Positions 52,651-64,000 of a DNA stretch of 64,000 bases are shown piece after piece. The notes below the pieces were generated by a model. That model saw only the letters and a program-made list of their open reading frames with translations, did no database searches and was not told where the DNA came from. A program made the position numbers and the translations under genes. Source of the DNA: Phymatolithon calcareum (lineage: Eukaryota > Rhodophyta > Florideophyceae > Hapalidiales); the NCBI GenBank assembly GCA_977006965.1, contig OZ345357.1, positions 2,790,001-2,854,000 of the forward strand. The letters run 5' to 3'. The first letter of the stretch is position 1. Each line of letters begins with the position of its first letter.

Positions 52651-54529
52651 TCACTTACATAGAGTCAAACGCCCGCTTAGCCTCACTTCGCGCTTCGGGT
52701 TTGCAATCCTGTTCCGCCAGTACAGCGCATACAGCCGCAAATATGCTATACGACGCAGGTGAGTGTCTACCTTCTTGATATATCTATACGCTTCATCCAC
52801 TAGGTGTATGCCGTACCGAACCCCCTCCTCGGTTTGTAGCCTCTGAGGATGACCCGAAATGATCGAGTTGTTGTGCCTACATGAATAGCAATTGCGGAAA
52901 ACTCGGTAAGAGCGCTCTCGCCAATGCAATTTCCGCGCAGAGGTCGCAGCGTTTTTCAGACGCTAGGGGAAAGCCCTCGAATTAACAGCGTGACCAGCTC
53001 TTTTTGATATACTCCACGGATCACCCGTGCTTATCTTGGCTACATTGACCAGCGATGCGGTCGGTAACCTTTGTTCTTCTTCTCTAGGCTCTTGAACAAT
53101 GTGATCCAGAGCGGTCATATCGTCCTCTAGATACTCACCCCAGTAGAACGAACCTAAGATTCAGTTGACCCCCGCAGGCCAATTGTCAAATTTGCCTAGC
53201 TACGGCACACCGTTTTCACGATTCGCATAGAGCGCTTCTTGGTCAGCGCCGTCAAGAACTTTGGTGCAAATAAAGAGTCCTGTGCCTTCCGCATTTCTAT
53301 TGGTGTCGCACTGCCTCTTAATTCGGTAGCTTTTCATCTCTTCAAGACCCGAAGTGGATTCAGTGAACCCGAGGTAATCAGTCCTGTACCGCAATTTGCT
53401 TAATTTCCAGTGTTTGGTTATTCGACAGCTTCGTCCGAACTCTGTCGTCTCTAAATTGAAGTGCTCGAGACTTCACTGTCCAACGCGGGACAAGCACTGC
53501 CGCGTTCCACTTTCCATCCCGTCCATGATCTGCAAGCCGGCTTCCTGATATCAGAAAGCAAGGTTTGCAGGCGACGGAAAGCGTCCGGGAAAGACAAGGT
53601 TCCAGTTTCTTCAACAGGGAAATGTATTGAAATGTTTCGACCAATGTTGAGATCACAGAAGGCGGTAATGTAGGAATCGAGACGGGAAGTGTGACCATTC
53701 ACCCCTTGTTGCATGTCAATCACGACACTGGCATGAGCCTGCTTTCCAGGTCTTGGGTAAGACGGTGAACCTTGGCCGTCATGAGATTGACGTACCGTTG
53801 ATCCGGTGATTCTGGTCATTGAAAGATAGGGTGCCCCCTTGAACTCGAACCAAATTGTTGACTGGTCACAAATTCAGAAAATTCCACGGGTACAGGGGTT
53901 GGCACGGTGTACGTCTATTCTTCAAGCTTAGTGTTGCAAGAAATGTGAACACTGGCGCAGCATAGCAGTATGTATATGATACCGCGAACGAGAGAATGTT
54001 TGGCCAGTCATCTCTGATGGTACCAGCGACCCAATTTTTCAATTTGGTCGAAAGTTTATGATATATTGTGGAGATTAATACAGTAAATCTGGGGCTAATC
54101 TCCTGTTCCAGTTGAGCAAGAAGGTTGGTACAGTACACGACAGTTCCGTTCGACATATTGGTCCTGTGTTTAAGGCTCTACAATTAGATGTACCGTTCAA
54201 ACGTCCTTCGTGGGGTCGCGGCTTGGTCATACGTAACCAGGCAGCTCTACTCTCAGGTTTACGGTCTTCCTCCGAGTATGAGTTTGATATCCACTTGCCA
54301 ATGTAAGTGTTCGAGAAGATGTGGATGAAACCGTACGGAGCCGTGTCGAATGTCGCTCTTTTGAAAAAACCAATATATTGGCGATTATCACTCCATTTTC
54401 TTCAGGAGAGAAGTCCAGCAACGGTGAAAAATTCTGACGGTCGGGATTTCCTGGTTGGGAGACCACTGAAGTGGAATCAACTCTGGAGGCCTCGACTTTA
54501 AACAGATCATGCAGCATAGTAGAGCTCAT
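52651..54529 (-). pseudogene. Decayed minus-strand coding region, unrecognised
   Basis: Minus-strand peptides in successive frames look protein-like: QNFSPLLDFSPEENGVIIAN, RRLQTLLSDIRKPACRSWTG, KLSNNQTLEIKQIAVQD, YRIKRQCDTNRNAEGTGLF and YIKKVDTHLRRIAYLRLYAL. They are separated by stops and shifts. No family signature could be pinned down. It may be an old retroelement or host gene; chance is possible for parts of it. Confidence 0.3.
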
Positions 54530-55539
54530 ATCGGAAGAGTGAACACTTGTACCCTAGAGAACAGATCTGAAGCAAAACAAAGAAACAGAGAGGAAAACAG
54601 CGAAGAGAAATCAAACAATGGGTTGCACGATACGCGCGTGGGAGAGATATACGAAGTAAACCCGAGACGGCAGAACCTGGAAACTTCCAGTGTTGAATAG
54701 GTAGTCAAGTGGTTAGGCTAAACGCGCTTGTCCCTTTTACTGTCGACGGAGTCACTGCTCTACTTGTAGGGCGGTTGAACACCAGATAGGGCCGGTGTCC
54801 TAAAGTTTTATAAGCTACTTCTCAGATCCATATCGTAGAGCATGATCTGCTACAGAAATATCCGTCCATTCAGCTGACCACATCCCGGTTTATTATACAA
54901 AGAGGTATGATGATCAAATCGTTACTGATATCGATTTTTCCAAGCTTGCTCGGCAGAGCGAGATGGCACATTCTAACATCGGCCAGATGCCGCGCGAAGT
55001 AAAGCTTTCCAATCGCCGAGATGACTTAGAGGACATCACCAATTTCACTCCTGGATTCACAGCCTGAAGGTAGCATCTATGGAGGATAATCGGTTCCACA
55101 ACAGTAGTGCTGCGAGGGTCTATGAGTCAGTATCTGAATACACAGTGTCCAGTATTCGGTATAATCCCCACTAGCTCGTACTAATGGCTATGTGACGAAC
55201 ACCCTCAATTGAGGTGGGTTTAAGAGCTCAAAAAAGTTAGTAAAGAGAATGCACAACAGTTTATGAGCCCTAGATTCGGAAAGCAGGACTTTTTTCTTGT
55301 GGCAGGAGTACCACAACTACTTCCCTAAAGTCGCGTCGTTCGGTGGTAGGAACGAAAATGTGAAGGTCACTAAGAAGAGGCACATCTGTCATGTCATGAG
55401 AAAAAGTCCCGCGCTGAATGATCGGCGCAGCTGTGCAGAGCACGGCATCACCAGTGCCCAGTCTAGAAGAGTGCTCCAGACTGTATGGAGCGTTTTCGAA
55501 GCCGAAAAAGGTGAGCGGCATGGATCCAAAGGTACTCGT
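54530..55539. other. Anonymous stretch with a dispersed-repeat trace
   Basis: CCCTCAATTGAGG...GAGCTCAAAAAAG...AGAATGCACAACAG near 55205-55260 resembles 9.85 kb. A tRNA-like A-box near 54702 is rejected separately. Confidence 0.35.
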
Positions 55540-56335
55540 CGAGGAAATCAAGGGGAGTTGGAGAGGGCCTGACCGGACTGAACGGATCACAAACGACAAA
55601 GGACAAGATTCCGGCGCGGGCGCCTGTGCCCGCGCCGGCGCAAGTGGCTGCAGCAGTAATGCTGCGCAACGCGATTCTTCTGACGGTAATTCCGTCGGAA
55701 ATGGCTGGCGCTATCGCGAACACGCCCGCCTCGGATTCGACAAATCAAGAACTTGGCACGCTCGAAATTCCAGACCCAACCCCACAGTCGCTTTATTGCC
55801 AAGAAATCTTGCGAATTTAATCGGATTTGATACAGGTCAGTTATATTAACCGGTTCCGGCTACCCGTGCACATGTGCGTCACAGGAAGGAGCCAAGAGAT
55901 CAGTCAGGAATTTTCCCCGCTACATTGCAGGGTTTCTTGAAATGACAAGAGCTGTGCTCCGGTCTCCCCATGGGAGAAGACTATCACCTTCCGGTAGTAT
56001 GGTAGTACATGGTTTCCGCCCTGAGTGGTGTGCTGGACGCTCCAAGAAGCTGAGAGAGAAGACAGAAGGAAATGAAAGAAGGCAGAGAGATGATTTGCTA
56101 CCGTGAACGTCCTAAATGTTTTCCAACCCGGGCATCCCTTTGAAGGACGGCAAATGAAGATTGACTACGTAGCGATATGGATGTTAATCTGGACCATGGT
56201 CTGCACCTTGCCCAGATTGGACAGCTGTTGTGACATCAAGTACCACTCGTATCTGTTACGTTCTACTAAAGCCGTAAGGATGCGGAGTTGTTCCATCAGG
56301 TTCGAGAAATTCTGCGGTAAAGAAAAGAAAGAAAG
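55540..56335 (+). mobile_element. Non-LTR element R-A, copy 2
   Basis: Colinear with the copy at 32.6 kb from GACCGGACYGAACGGA to the tail GGTAAAGAAAAGAAAGAAAG. Shared landmarks are CCGCGCCGGCG, CTCCCCATGGGAGAAGACTA, CCAACCCGGG and GACAGCTGTTGTGACATCAA. No clear TSD was found, so the ends are approximate. Confidence 0.72.
55626..55820 (+). CDS. Conserved small ORF of element R-A, copy 2
   Basis: Sixty-four residues homologous to the ORF at 32.67 kb, with the same IPSEMAGAIA core and EILRI end. In this copy an open frame also extends upstream (from about 55418), so the true start is not settled. Confidence 0.45.
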   Translation: MPAPAQVAAAVMLRNAILLTVIPSEMAGAIANTPASDSTNQELGTLEIPDPTPQSLYCQEILRI

Positions 56336-59200
56336 GCCGCGCGAGCATGTCACTTCGCGTGAAAGGAGTCTTAGTTCAGAAACCGATGGAAAAAACTAAT
56401 ATTAAGGCAATGAAGATTATTATCGACAAGGTAGGAAAGACAAAAGAAGGTTCTGCTTCCTCTCGCAGGCTTGCATCGAATCCCAGCCGGCAAAAATCTG
56501 AACTTGGAAATCCGGCTTACAATACTCCCGGTCGCCAATCCTCTTCGCCAAACGCTGAGTTTCCAGCTCAGTTTCAATCACACGCTCGACAGAAGGCGAC
56601 ACAAACCTACCATACGATCAACAGTAGCTCTGATCGACCTCTTGCGGGCTCTCTCACCTACACCTTACATGGCTCTAAAGGCCAAAAATAGGACTAGGAG
56701 CTTGATTTCATTATGCCAGACCATGAGCACAGTATTTTTGCTCATGGAGTGCCACAGTTCGAGCGCTAAGTTCTATGTACAATTGGGCGAAGGATTCCCC
56801 GTCAGTTCTGGACAGTTTGCACTATGAACGGAAATGGTATATCCGAGAGCGGTGTGTAACGCCTCACGGCGTATCAGGGTGAAGTAAAGATGGGAACGAT
56901 GGTAACGTTGGGAACAGGAGAGATTGAGAGGCTAGGTCGCCATGCGGTTGCTCGTTTCCGATGGCGCTGCCTTTAATGTACTTAAGTAGTAGTCAGGTCG
57001 ATTAGCAATGTAGCAAAGGCAGGAGGAAGACCCCAGTGTTCAGGGAATCACAAGATATGAAAAAAACAAACACTTTGATTGGATCACAGCTTACCAGTGC
57101 CTTTGGTATGCCACTCTTCTGCGTGAACCTGCCGGCACGCACACGGAAGAGTCGTCTACTGGCAGGGATAGCGGTGCCCAGGAAGGGTCACTGCAATCGA
57201 TATCCCTAGCTGCCAGCTTAGGGACAGTGAAGGGATCGCGTCGACATCCCTCGGCCGATCACGAGTTTTCTCGCGCTGTCTTGGCGTGTGAAAGATCAGG
57301 GTGGTACAGGTGGCATCGAGTTCCACGCATCGTACAATTTCTTTATGACGATGCTTGGCCGAGTGCACCTGCGAATAATTGCTGCTTTTGTGTCTGCAAG
57401 CTGAAACGAATTGGCATTCTGGAGTCTACGGTGACAGATCTTCTTGAGATTTTCGGAATATTCGTCCTTCCGACAATGATTGGACTGGTCGCAAAGATAT
57501 TTATAGAAGTCTACCATGAGGAACAAGTATGTCCTCGCTCCTTCATTTTCAAACACTGGCATGATTATAGACAGATTCTCTGAGTACCTCTAGTACATCG
57601 CAATCAGCGTGCAACCAAGTGAACAAGGCACTATGTCGTCCGTATAGTACCGTTGGGAGCTTGTTCAAGATTTTGTCGATGCCATTAATGATCACAAAAA
57701 GCCCACTGTGCCTCTGCTAGACCTGATTAAAAAGGTTTCGAAAGGCAGAATTCAGCCTAAGGAAGAAGTGATATAATGCTGCACCTTGAGATGCGGACCA
57801 CGGCAGAGGTTGAGAAGCAAAAAGAATTTTAACGTGAAACTGCTCATAGTACAGTTGTAATGTACCGTCTTGTGGCCACATACTCTGGTACAAGGCGCTC
57901 TGTCTTCCTAGATTCATTTACGTCACGCAATATTCGTCTATATTCAGTACTCCAGAACTAATATTCGCTTCCGGGGGAATAATTAAATCCCACGAAGATG
58001 AAAAGTAAGCCGTAAGTGGCATGATGACTACTTTATCTGTTCAAGAAAAACCCAGAGTCTGCCAAGTCAAGGAAATACCCTCGTGTGCTCGTCATGTAAT
58101 GGAATCGTGGAACCACCGCAGTTGATTCGGGTGGAATCGTCTACAGTCAATCCTCGATAATTAGCACCTCGATTTTTGGATATCTTCGATTTTGAGAATG
58201 AACATGCTCCACGAATACGGTATCTGCGTAAATTTAACCAAAATTAAAGATTATTTGAATCCTCGAGTTGTAGAATACATTCCGCTGGCAGTCACGTTGC
58301 CTCTCTTTAGTTTTTGTTATATTTTTGCTACATTGTACGGTGCGTATCCTCACATGAAGAATACTATAAACTATGCGCATTACATTAAGCTTGTGCTCGG
58401 GCGTCATGCGCAAAGAGTGAAGGTGCAGCCACTCACAGTGCAGTCAAAAATCTTCCAGCATCGTCGCAGCGAGCTCAGGAGACCTCAAGAAGTCCGAAAT
58501 CTCTGATTTTTCAACAAGGATTGATGATACACTGATCACCTATAGTACACGTGTTGAGATGAACTCATGTTTGAACACTGGACTTCAGAATATGCTCGAG
58601 CCGAGAATATTGAACGTTTCCATTTTACCCATCCAATTATCAAGGATTGACTGTAATGACGAGCGACATGCAGAGAAGAAGCGTGCTTGCATTAGCTAGC
58701 AGGATTAACGCCCTTCCGAAACCTAAGTAGAGGAAAAATAAAAAGCACTACTTGCTAGCCCCATAGGGGAATAAGCATTCATTATTATCATGCAATGGAC
58801 TTAGTGGCGCTGGAATCAACATATGTGGCACTTCAAATGGTAGAAACTCTTTTGAGAAGCATGCTGAACACATCCATGAGCTTGATGCTTTTAGTGAGCC
58901 TAATAATGAGTAGACTTCGTTGGAAAAACTTAAAGGATTCTCATTCCCTCAATTGAGAGAAAATTCGCGTCACATGGAAACTAAGGAGATGTGTACCGTA
59001 AACCGAGATAACGAATGAGAGTAAAACGTAAGAGTACCAGGCCCGAGTGGGTACAATAGGGCCGGAGGGCGGAGCCCAAGGGACTATTGCACCCGCGAGG
59101 GCCATGTACGAGTACTTTTTACACATTTTTCTCCCGGAAGATGCGTGAAAGTATGAGTTTTTTGAAAAATTCCACTCTGTTGATTTTTATTTAAATACAG
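56336..59200. other. Anonymous stretch
   Basis: ORFs of 104-118 codons at 56.35, 56.47, 57.23 and 58.19 kb carry no motif and overlap ORFs on other frames. I see no repeat shared with the rest of the window. Confidence 0.4.
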
Positions 59201-59208
59201 CTCATTGG

Positions 59209-59996
59209 TTAAGTGTAAGAAATGGAGCTGACAGAAACGCCATTTGCAGCAGTTCTCGCCCGGCTCTCTCCGTTTTGGGAAATGTCACCACTAGCGGAGC
59301 GATCAATCGATTTCATGCGCTTGATAATCAGCTTGATTTCTGTGGGGCTGAAACTGCGCTTAGGCGCGTACAGGGTAACAAATAGCACTAGCTGTGAGGT
59401 ATCTTCCCGTGCCAGCACCTGTTGTTCAAAGTCCGGTTCGACTGCGCATGGAAGAGCGATTCTAGCGCACGACTTAATTTTATCTGTTGTGTGCGCCTTG
59501 AGTCCCCCGAAGTACTTCGAAAATCCTTGGACTATGGGGTGGTAGTGCTCCAGGCGTGGCGCACCCGCCTCTCCATGCAGCCAAATACCCATAATCTTTG
59601 TAATGTCGGTCATTGCCGACGGCCAGGTAACCGTCACTGCCAGCACGGAGGTACTTTTGACATGAAAAGAGAGAGATCTCCCGGCTCCTCCGTGACCCAA
59701 GTAGGCAGCAAAACAGCGAGAGAAACGCGCTCGTCACGTGTCCGTAGGTCGTTCCACTCACTCATTAAGTACATTAGCGTCAAATCAGCGCAGCCGCTGG
59801 CTGCAGCAACTCCGACGCGGACCGACTTGACAACCTCATTCAATTCATCGTCGACAAAGTCTCCATGATTATTGTCATCATTCTCGATATCAAACTTCAC
59901 GCCTGCAATACGGGAGTGAATGTTCACAGTCGGAAGCACAGCGCAAAAATCGTCAGCAAAAACGCAGCACAGGTGGTAGTGCGATGAGTACAGCAC
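59209..59996 (-). pseudogene. Two overlapping minus-strand frames, possible broken gene
   Basis: The first frame (VNIHSRIAGVKFDIENDDNN, FVDDELNEVVKSVRVGVAAA, RDERVSLAVLLPTWVTEEPG) passes into a second (TWPSAMTDITKIMGIWLHGE, IVQGFSKYFGGLKAHTTDKI, PKRSFSPTEIKLIIKRMKSI). Both have protein-like composition, and one indel or an unseen intron would join them into about 260 residues. No family recognised. Confidence 0.35.
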
Positions 59997-60390
59997 ATAC
60001 CTTTCCCGTTTTATCCGTTATATTTCACATCAAGAAGGTAGCGCAGTTTGCGCCTGAACGCTTCGCGATTAATTCCTGCAAAATTCGCGATATACTTCGG
60101 ATCGTTGTATATTTCCGACGGTTTCTCCCCAGGCTTCACAATTCCCGACGACACGAGCTCTATACGCTTGCGCTGGGCTGCCGAGTTAGCGGCGAAAGAA
60201 TCGGGCGCAGAATAACGCTGCGGAAAGTTTGCAACGGGCAGCTGCTTGCGACGGCTCGCACTGCGGCAAAAATGGTCAAATTCACAGGAAACGAATATTA
60301 TACTGCATATTTGACTGCTGACGCTGTATCATTTGGAAAATCAAATATTTCATTACACTAAGTCAGAAATTAAGTTTTTCTGCGTGTCAC

Positions 60391-60426
60391 GTTTTTGCCC
60401 GTTTTTGCCTGTTTTTGCCTGTTTTT
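60391..60426 (+). repeat. Short tandem repeat (GTTTTTGCCY)
   Basis: Three and a half copies of a 10-base unit. Related GTTTTTGC words recur near 60590. Confidence 0.85.
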
Positions 60427-61091
60427 CTAAACTTTATCTCCGTAAAATTTATAATATGCAAAGATTTTTGATAAACGAATATCAACAGACATAAAACCAT
60501 CGCATATGCGTAGAATACAGTGGCGCTTACAGCGACTGTTTGATTAGAATTTGAATTATTCCTGTTCAAAAATTCAAATATTGCTCGTTTTTGCTTGTTA
60601 TCCTCAGGTTATTTGAACCGTACGTGTTCAGAAAAACTAGATGTACTTAATATTGTCATTTTTATATCATATACCGTCTGCATATGATACAATAATTTCG
60701 TTTCATAAAAGAACTGATGAGTTATTTGACGGCAAGAATAAGAATACGTCCCCAAATTTTTAAATTCACAAACTCAATACACGCTCTATGAGACTACTGG
60801 TCGTTACAGTGATCAGATTTGTATTAGAGTTTGCATGTGTTATATGTCGTACCTGTGTTCAAGTTGTATATATATGTCGCACTGTCTAACACTGTAGTTA
60901 TCCGACCTCGATGAGATCTTCGTTCGTCTTCTCTCCCTATCAACATGGACTGCTCTCCTGATATTTCCGTCGACGACTTTACATGTATTGCTGCACAGCT
61001 TCTGGGGCATTCTTCGGGTGTGCGTGCCAATCCTCGCATATTTCGAGGCCATTTCGGCGCCACGCCGAAATTTTGTGTCCTACTTTGAGCC

Positions 61092-61855
61092 ATGATCTGC
61101 AGTGCGCTTCCTCGTGGTAGAAGACAGGTGCATTTACTGTGGGGCCTGCTTTTTCTCAAATGGTACAGTACGACAGAGCTTCTGGCGACTGTCGCTAGTA
61201 CAGACGAGAAGACAGTACGAAAATGGGTTTGGCGGGTTGTGCGACAAATTGCTGCTCTACATTTGGTACGTTTTTTCTGTTCGCGGTGTCTAAATCCATG
61301 TTCGAGGGACACGAACGACTGTAATTGCAGGTGCGCTGGTCTAAGCGAAAAGTGGGCAACGGTTTGGAAGGGTGTTTCGCGTCCCTAGATGGAACAGATT
61401 GCCCTATCCAGGAGCCATAGCCCTTCAGTAGGGCGTGGCACTCTCATAAGTTGAACGCCGCCGGTGTGCGCTACGAAGTGGGGATGGCCCTGCACAGGGC
61501 CCAAATAGTATGGGCCAGTGGGCCCTGGCCTGCTGGAGAGTTCAGCGACCTACGGATATTTCGCCAGAACCTAAAAGAAAGTCCACAGGATGATGAGTAC
61601 ATCGTCGCAGGCAGCACATATCAACACGAAGAATGTCTCATCCCTCTCGGCCCACAGCACTCTCTACACCGTCTTCTAGCCACTATCCGCGCACGCCATG
61701 AGAACGTAAACAAGAGGTTAAAGCACTTTCAAGTGCTTTCGACCCCATTTCGGCACAATGTAAATCTGAACGGTGAATATTTTATGGCAGTCGTTTACAT
61801 AAGATATCTTTTACTTGAAGAAGAGCCACTATTTGAAAAAAATCTGACACCCTGA
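61092..61855 (+). pseudogene. PIF/Harbinger (DDE_4) transposase, nearly intact
   Basis: Exon 1 gives HLLWGLLFLKWYSTTELLAT and DEKTVRKWVWRVVRQIAAL. A 65-nt intron (61266-61330, GTACGT...TTGCAG) joins it in frame to VRWSKRKVGNGLEGCFASLD, then GTDCPIQEP. An in-frame TAG (61418-61420) follows. The frame continues with PFSRAWHSHKLNAAGVRYEV, IVWASGPWPAGEFSDLRIFR and RHENVNKRLKHFQVLS. The three acidic residues of the DDE triad can be placed in LDGTD, FSDLRIF and RHENVNK. The TAG replaces the usual PSPF serine, so one point change silences the copy. TIRs were not identified. Confidence 0.8.
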
Positions 61856-61859
61856 AAAT

Positions 61860-62385
61860 GATCGGAAGTATTATTTATTTCACACCGATTTCATAAACCC
61901 GCCCATTTCGTAACTTTCCCGCATCTCCCCGGCTTACGGTAGACATACGACTTGTTTTTGTAGAAGCGAGAAAACACGCAGTTTTGAGAAGTACAAGTTG
62001 GTCGCCAATGGAAGTTCCCACACAAAGTACAATAATGACTCTTTCACTGGACCGCTACGAACCGAAAAGGTGATAGAGCGGTCCAAGTCGAGACTGTTGT
62101 CATTCTTTGTTCACGTCTTCAAAATATTGGAAAAAACTAACTTATTTTGTTCTTACCGAGAAAAAACTTATTTTTTCCTCTTCCCCGGCTCAAATTCTTT
62201 AGAAAATCTAACTTAGTTTTTTCTCCTCTCCGAAGAATAATGTAGTGATTTACAACTTATAAAATCCTCCTCACATCAAAATAAACAATCAAATTCCATA
62301 ACTTTAGTTCCATGACTTTAGTTATGGTATTCCATAACTTTAGTTATGGTATTAGAGGAGATGTTGAGATATGACACCCCCTAAT
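61860..62385. other. AT-rich stretch after the transposase
   Basis: Contains a small direct repeat of CATAACTTTAGTTATGGTAT near 62295-62355 and no gene. Confidence 0.5.
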
Positions 62386-62586
62386 GACTGGACCACATTC
62401 ATCGCGGTTCTATAATTTCATTGGACGAGATGGTCAAAATGATTGGACCACATTCATCGAGTCAGCGATTTCATTGGACAAGATATCGAAATGATTGGAC
62501 CACATTCATCGGGTTCTGTGATTTCATTGGACGAGATAGTCGAAATGATTGGACCACATTCATCGCGTTCTGTGATTTCATTGGAC
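62386..62586. repeat. Tandem minisatellite, about 54-bp unit, four copies
   Basis: Units start GAYTGGACCACATTCATCG at 62386, 62441, 62493 and 62547, with TTTCATTGGAC in the second half of each. Units 1-3 are 55, 52 and 54 bp, and the last is incomplete. Each unit contains ATTGGAC twice, suggesting an older half-unit. Confidence 0.92.
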
Positions 62587-62700
62587 CTCTCAGAGATTAA
62601 AATTTCGAGATTTTGCAACTTAAAATAATTGATAATTTTCCCTGTTCGCCAATATTTTGCCCATTGAAAAGTTGGACGTTTCAGAAATTCTGAAGAATTC

Positions 62701-63075
62701 TGCCTTCTTTGAGACTTTCAAAGAGGCGTTCTGATCCGCCTCTTTGACTTATATTCTAAAAATATTTTCATATTTGTTATTTTGAATTCAATTGCCACTC
62801 CACGAGCACCACCAGCTAGCCAATATAATCATGGATACATGCCAAAGTGCTACAGTACGATAAGCCTCTCAGATGCTAATTGGACGCCGAGTGTTTGCCT
62901 TCTTTGAGACTTTCAAAGAAGCATTTTGACCCGCCTCCGTGACTTATATTCCAAGAAAATTTGTAGATTTCGCATATTGAATTGATCTCCCACTCCACGA
63001 GCACTGCCAGCTAGCCAATGTTAGCATGAGTACATAGTGTTACAGCACGAAGAGCCTCTCCGATGCTAAGTGTGA
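62701..63075. repeat. Tandem duplication of a 195-bp block
   Basis: 62701-62895 and 62896-63075 both start TGCCTTCTTTGAGACTTTCA. They share CCACTCCACGAGCAC, CCAGCTAGCCAAT and GAGCCTCTC/AGCCTCTC. Divergence is about 20% by eye, so the event is old. The start of each unit folds (CTTTGA...TCAAAG). Confidence 0.88.
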
Positions 63076-63518
63076 CGGAGGAGAAGGAGTGCCAATAACG
63101 ACACCTCATGGAGTGGATCCTTAATCTAATGCCATGGAGGGGTGCAACGATATGGGTGCTATGTTGAGGGCCCTTGTCTGGTTGCAGTAAGTAGCTTTGC
63201 AATTTTGCTGAGTAGTGGCGTCGAAGGATTATCGGAAGCTCCGTTTCGTGCTGTAGTGCTCTATATTCTTGCCGTTGAGGAACGCAGGTATGTGCGTGCC
63301 CTGCGCAACTTGGGGAGCCTGCTCAAACATGACCCAGACTATGTTCCGGCGGATCTATCTCGAGCCGTATAACTGTTTTTCTTTCCCGATGAAGAGAGTG
63401 GTAACGTAGTCGCGAGTATGAAGACTTGTGCTCTTCTTCCACAGTGGGGAGATGGCGTACAGGGACGTAACTGCGACAAGACGTTTTTCCTGTCGGCGGC
63501 ATCTGAAACTCCATTTCT

Positions 63519-63746
63519 TTCTTTCTTTTCTTTTATTGCGGGATTTATCAGAGCTGGTAAACAACTCCACATCCTTACGGCTCCAGTAGACTTAACAGAT
63601 ACGAGTGGTACTTGATGTCACAACAGCTGCCCAAGCTGCACAATGTGCAGACCTTGGGGAAGCTTAACATCTATATCGCTACATAGCCAATCTTCAATCG
63701 CCGTCCTTCAAAGGGATGCCCCGGGTTGGAAACCATTTAGGACGCT
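63519..63746 (-). mobile_element. R-A element, 5'-truncated, minus strand
   Basis: Perfect 12-bp duplications AACTCCATTTCT (63507-63518 and 63747-63758) flank 228 bp. On the minus strand it matches R-A from CCTAAATGGTTTCCAACCCG to a tail GCAATAAAAGAAAAGAAAGA. The tail wording is close to LINE A's TGCAATAAAGAAAGAAAG. Confidence 0.92.
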
Positions 63747-64000
63747 AACTCCATTTCTACTGTTGCACTCACTAACACAGAGGTTTTGAACGTCATTTTT
63801 GAAGAATTTTGAGGAGAAACGAAGCTATGCCAATGTGCATGCAATTAAATTTCTTCAATCTCACATATACTATAGTCTTCGAACTTTGCCACAGACCGAT
63901 GTTCTCCGCTGTGGATGAAACCGTAGATTTGAAGAGATATCGTTTAGTAGAACAGAGATTAGGCTTATATAATGTGGTGCAAAAAGCACACACAGCTAGT

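Noticed and set aside
54701-54790. tRNA-like sequence (TAGTCAAGTGGTTAGG with GGTTGAACACC 60 bases on)
   Set aside because: The A-box is plausible, but the B-box is off consensus and I could not pair an acceptor or anticodon stem.
1-64000. Dinoflagellate/Perkinsus-type spliced-leader sequence
   Set aside because: I looked for a CCATTTTGGCTCAAG-like string and did not notice one, so it cannot be used to place the organism.

Overview
This window is eukaryotic DNA dominated by transposable elements. The signs are GT-AG introns of roughly 65-116 nt, LTR and non-LTR retrotransposons, DNA transposons with terminal inverted repeats (TIRs), solo LTRs, and only a few candidate host genes. The lineage cannot be fixed from sequence alone. 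The hAT transposases (the PTSxxCERLFS and AEVERLxSIAK motif types), the Ty3/gypsy gag-pol, the Harbinger-like transposase and the short introns remind me of families in oomycetes and algae. That is recall, not a search. There is no bacterial operon structure, CRISPR array or rRNA, and no convincing tRNA.

Layout. 0.2-1 kb: end of a hAT transposase split by a solo-LTR-like insertion. 2.7-3.6 kb: end of a LINE reverse transcriptase (RT) with an extra SH3/Tudor-looking stretch. 4-4.9 kb: a 952-bp DNA element with TIRs of about 85 bp. 6.5-7.3 kb: a four-exon C2H2 zinc-finger gene. 10.4-13.6 kb: a LINE (call it C) split by a 419-bp non-LTR insertion, then a fragment of a TGTAGCGCC-TIR element and a glycosyltransferase pseudogene. 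14.3-15.6 kb: dispersed repeat R-B, then a gypsy-family solo LTR. 16.4-18.4 kb: more LINE C/D-type sequence. 18.8-24.7 kb: an intact Ty1/copia element (585-bp LTRs with about three differences, 5-bp target-site duplication (TSD), one 1570-codon ORF) sitting inside LINE A, whose RT-RNase H ORF runs to 27.8 kb. 27.9-29.3 kb: a probable spliced host gene.

30.5-37 kb: a decayed Ty3/gypsy element reconstructed from 251-bp LTRs and a 4-bp TSD. It contains a solo LTR, an R-A element, an old hAT fragment and a 2070-bp hAT copy. 37-42.5 kb: a second R-B copy carrying a short R-A insertion and a 683-bp solo LTR, followed by a reading frame broken by LINE D, which is itself broken by a TIR element. 43.9-45.4 kb: a deleted Ty3/gypsy remnant. 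46.4-47.5 kb: an intronless seven-helix membrane protein gene on the minus strand. 47.5-60 kb: mostly anonymous AT-rich sequence with hairpins, a decayed minus-strand coding region and a second R-A copy. 61-61.9 kb: a PIF/Harbinger transposase pseudogene. 62.4-63.8 kb: tandem repeats and a truncated R-A copy.

The pieces act as a layered record of insertions. Many boundaries are proven by TSDs and by reading frames that close when the insert is removed. The most unusual observation is that the RNase H domain of LINE A is split by about 100 residues that look like a Tudor/SH3-type barrel, with a similar stretch in an unrelated-looking LINE fragment at 2.7 kb.
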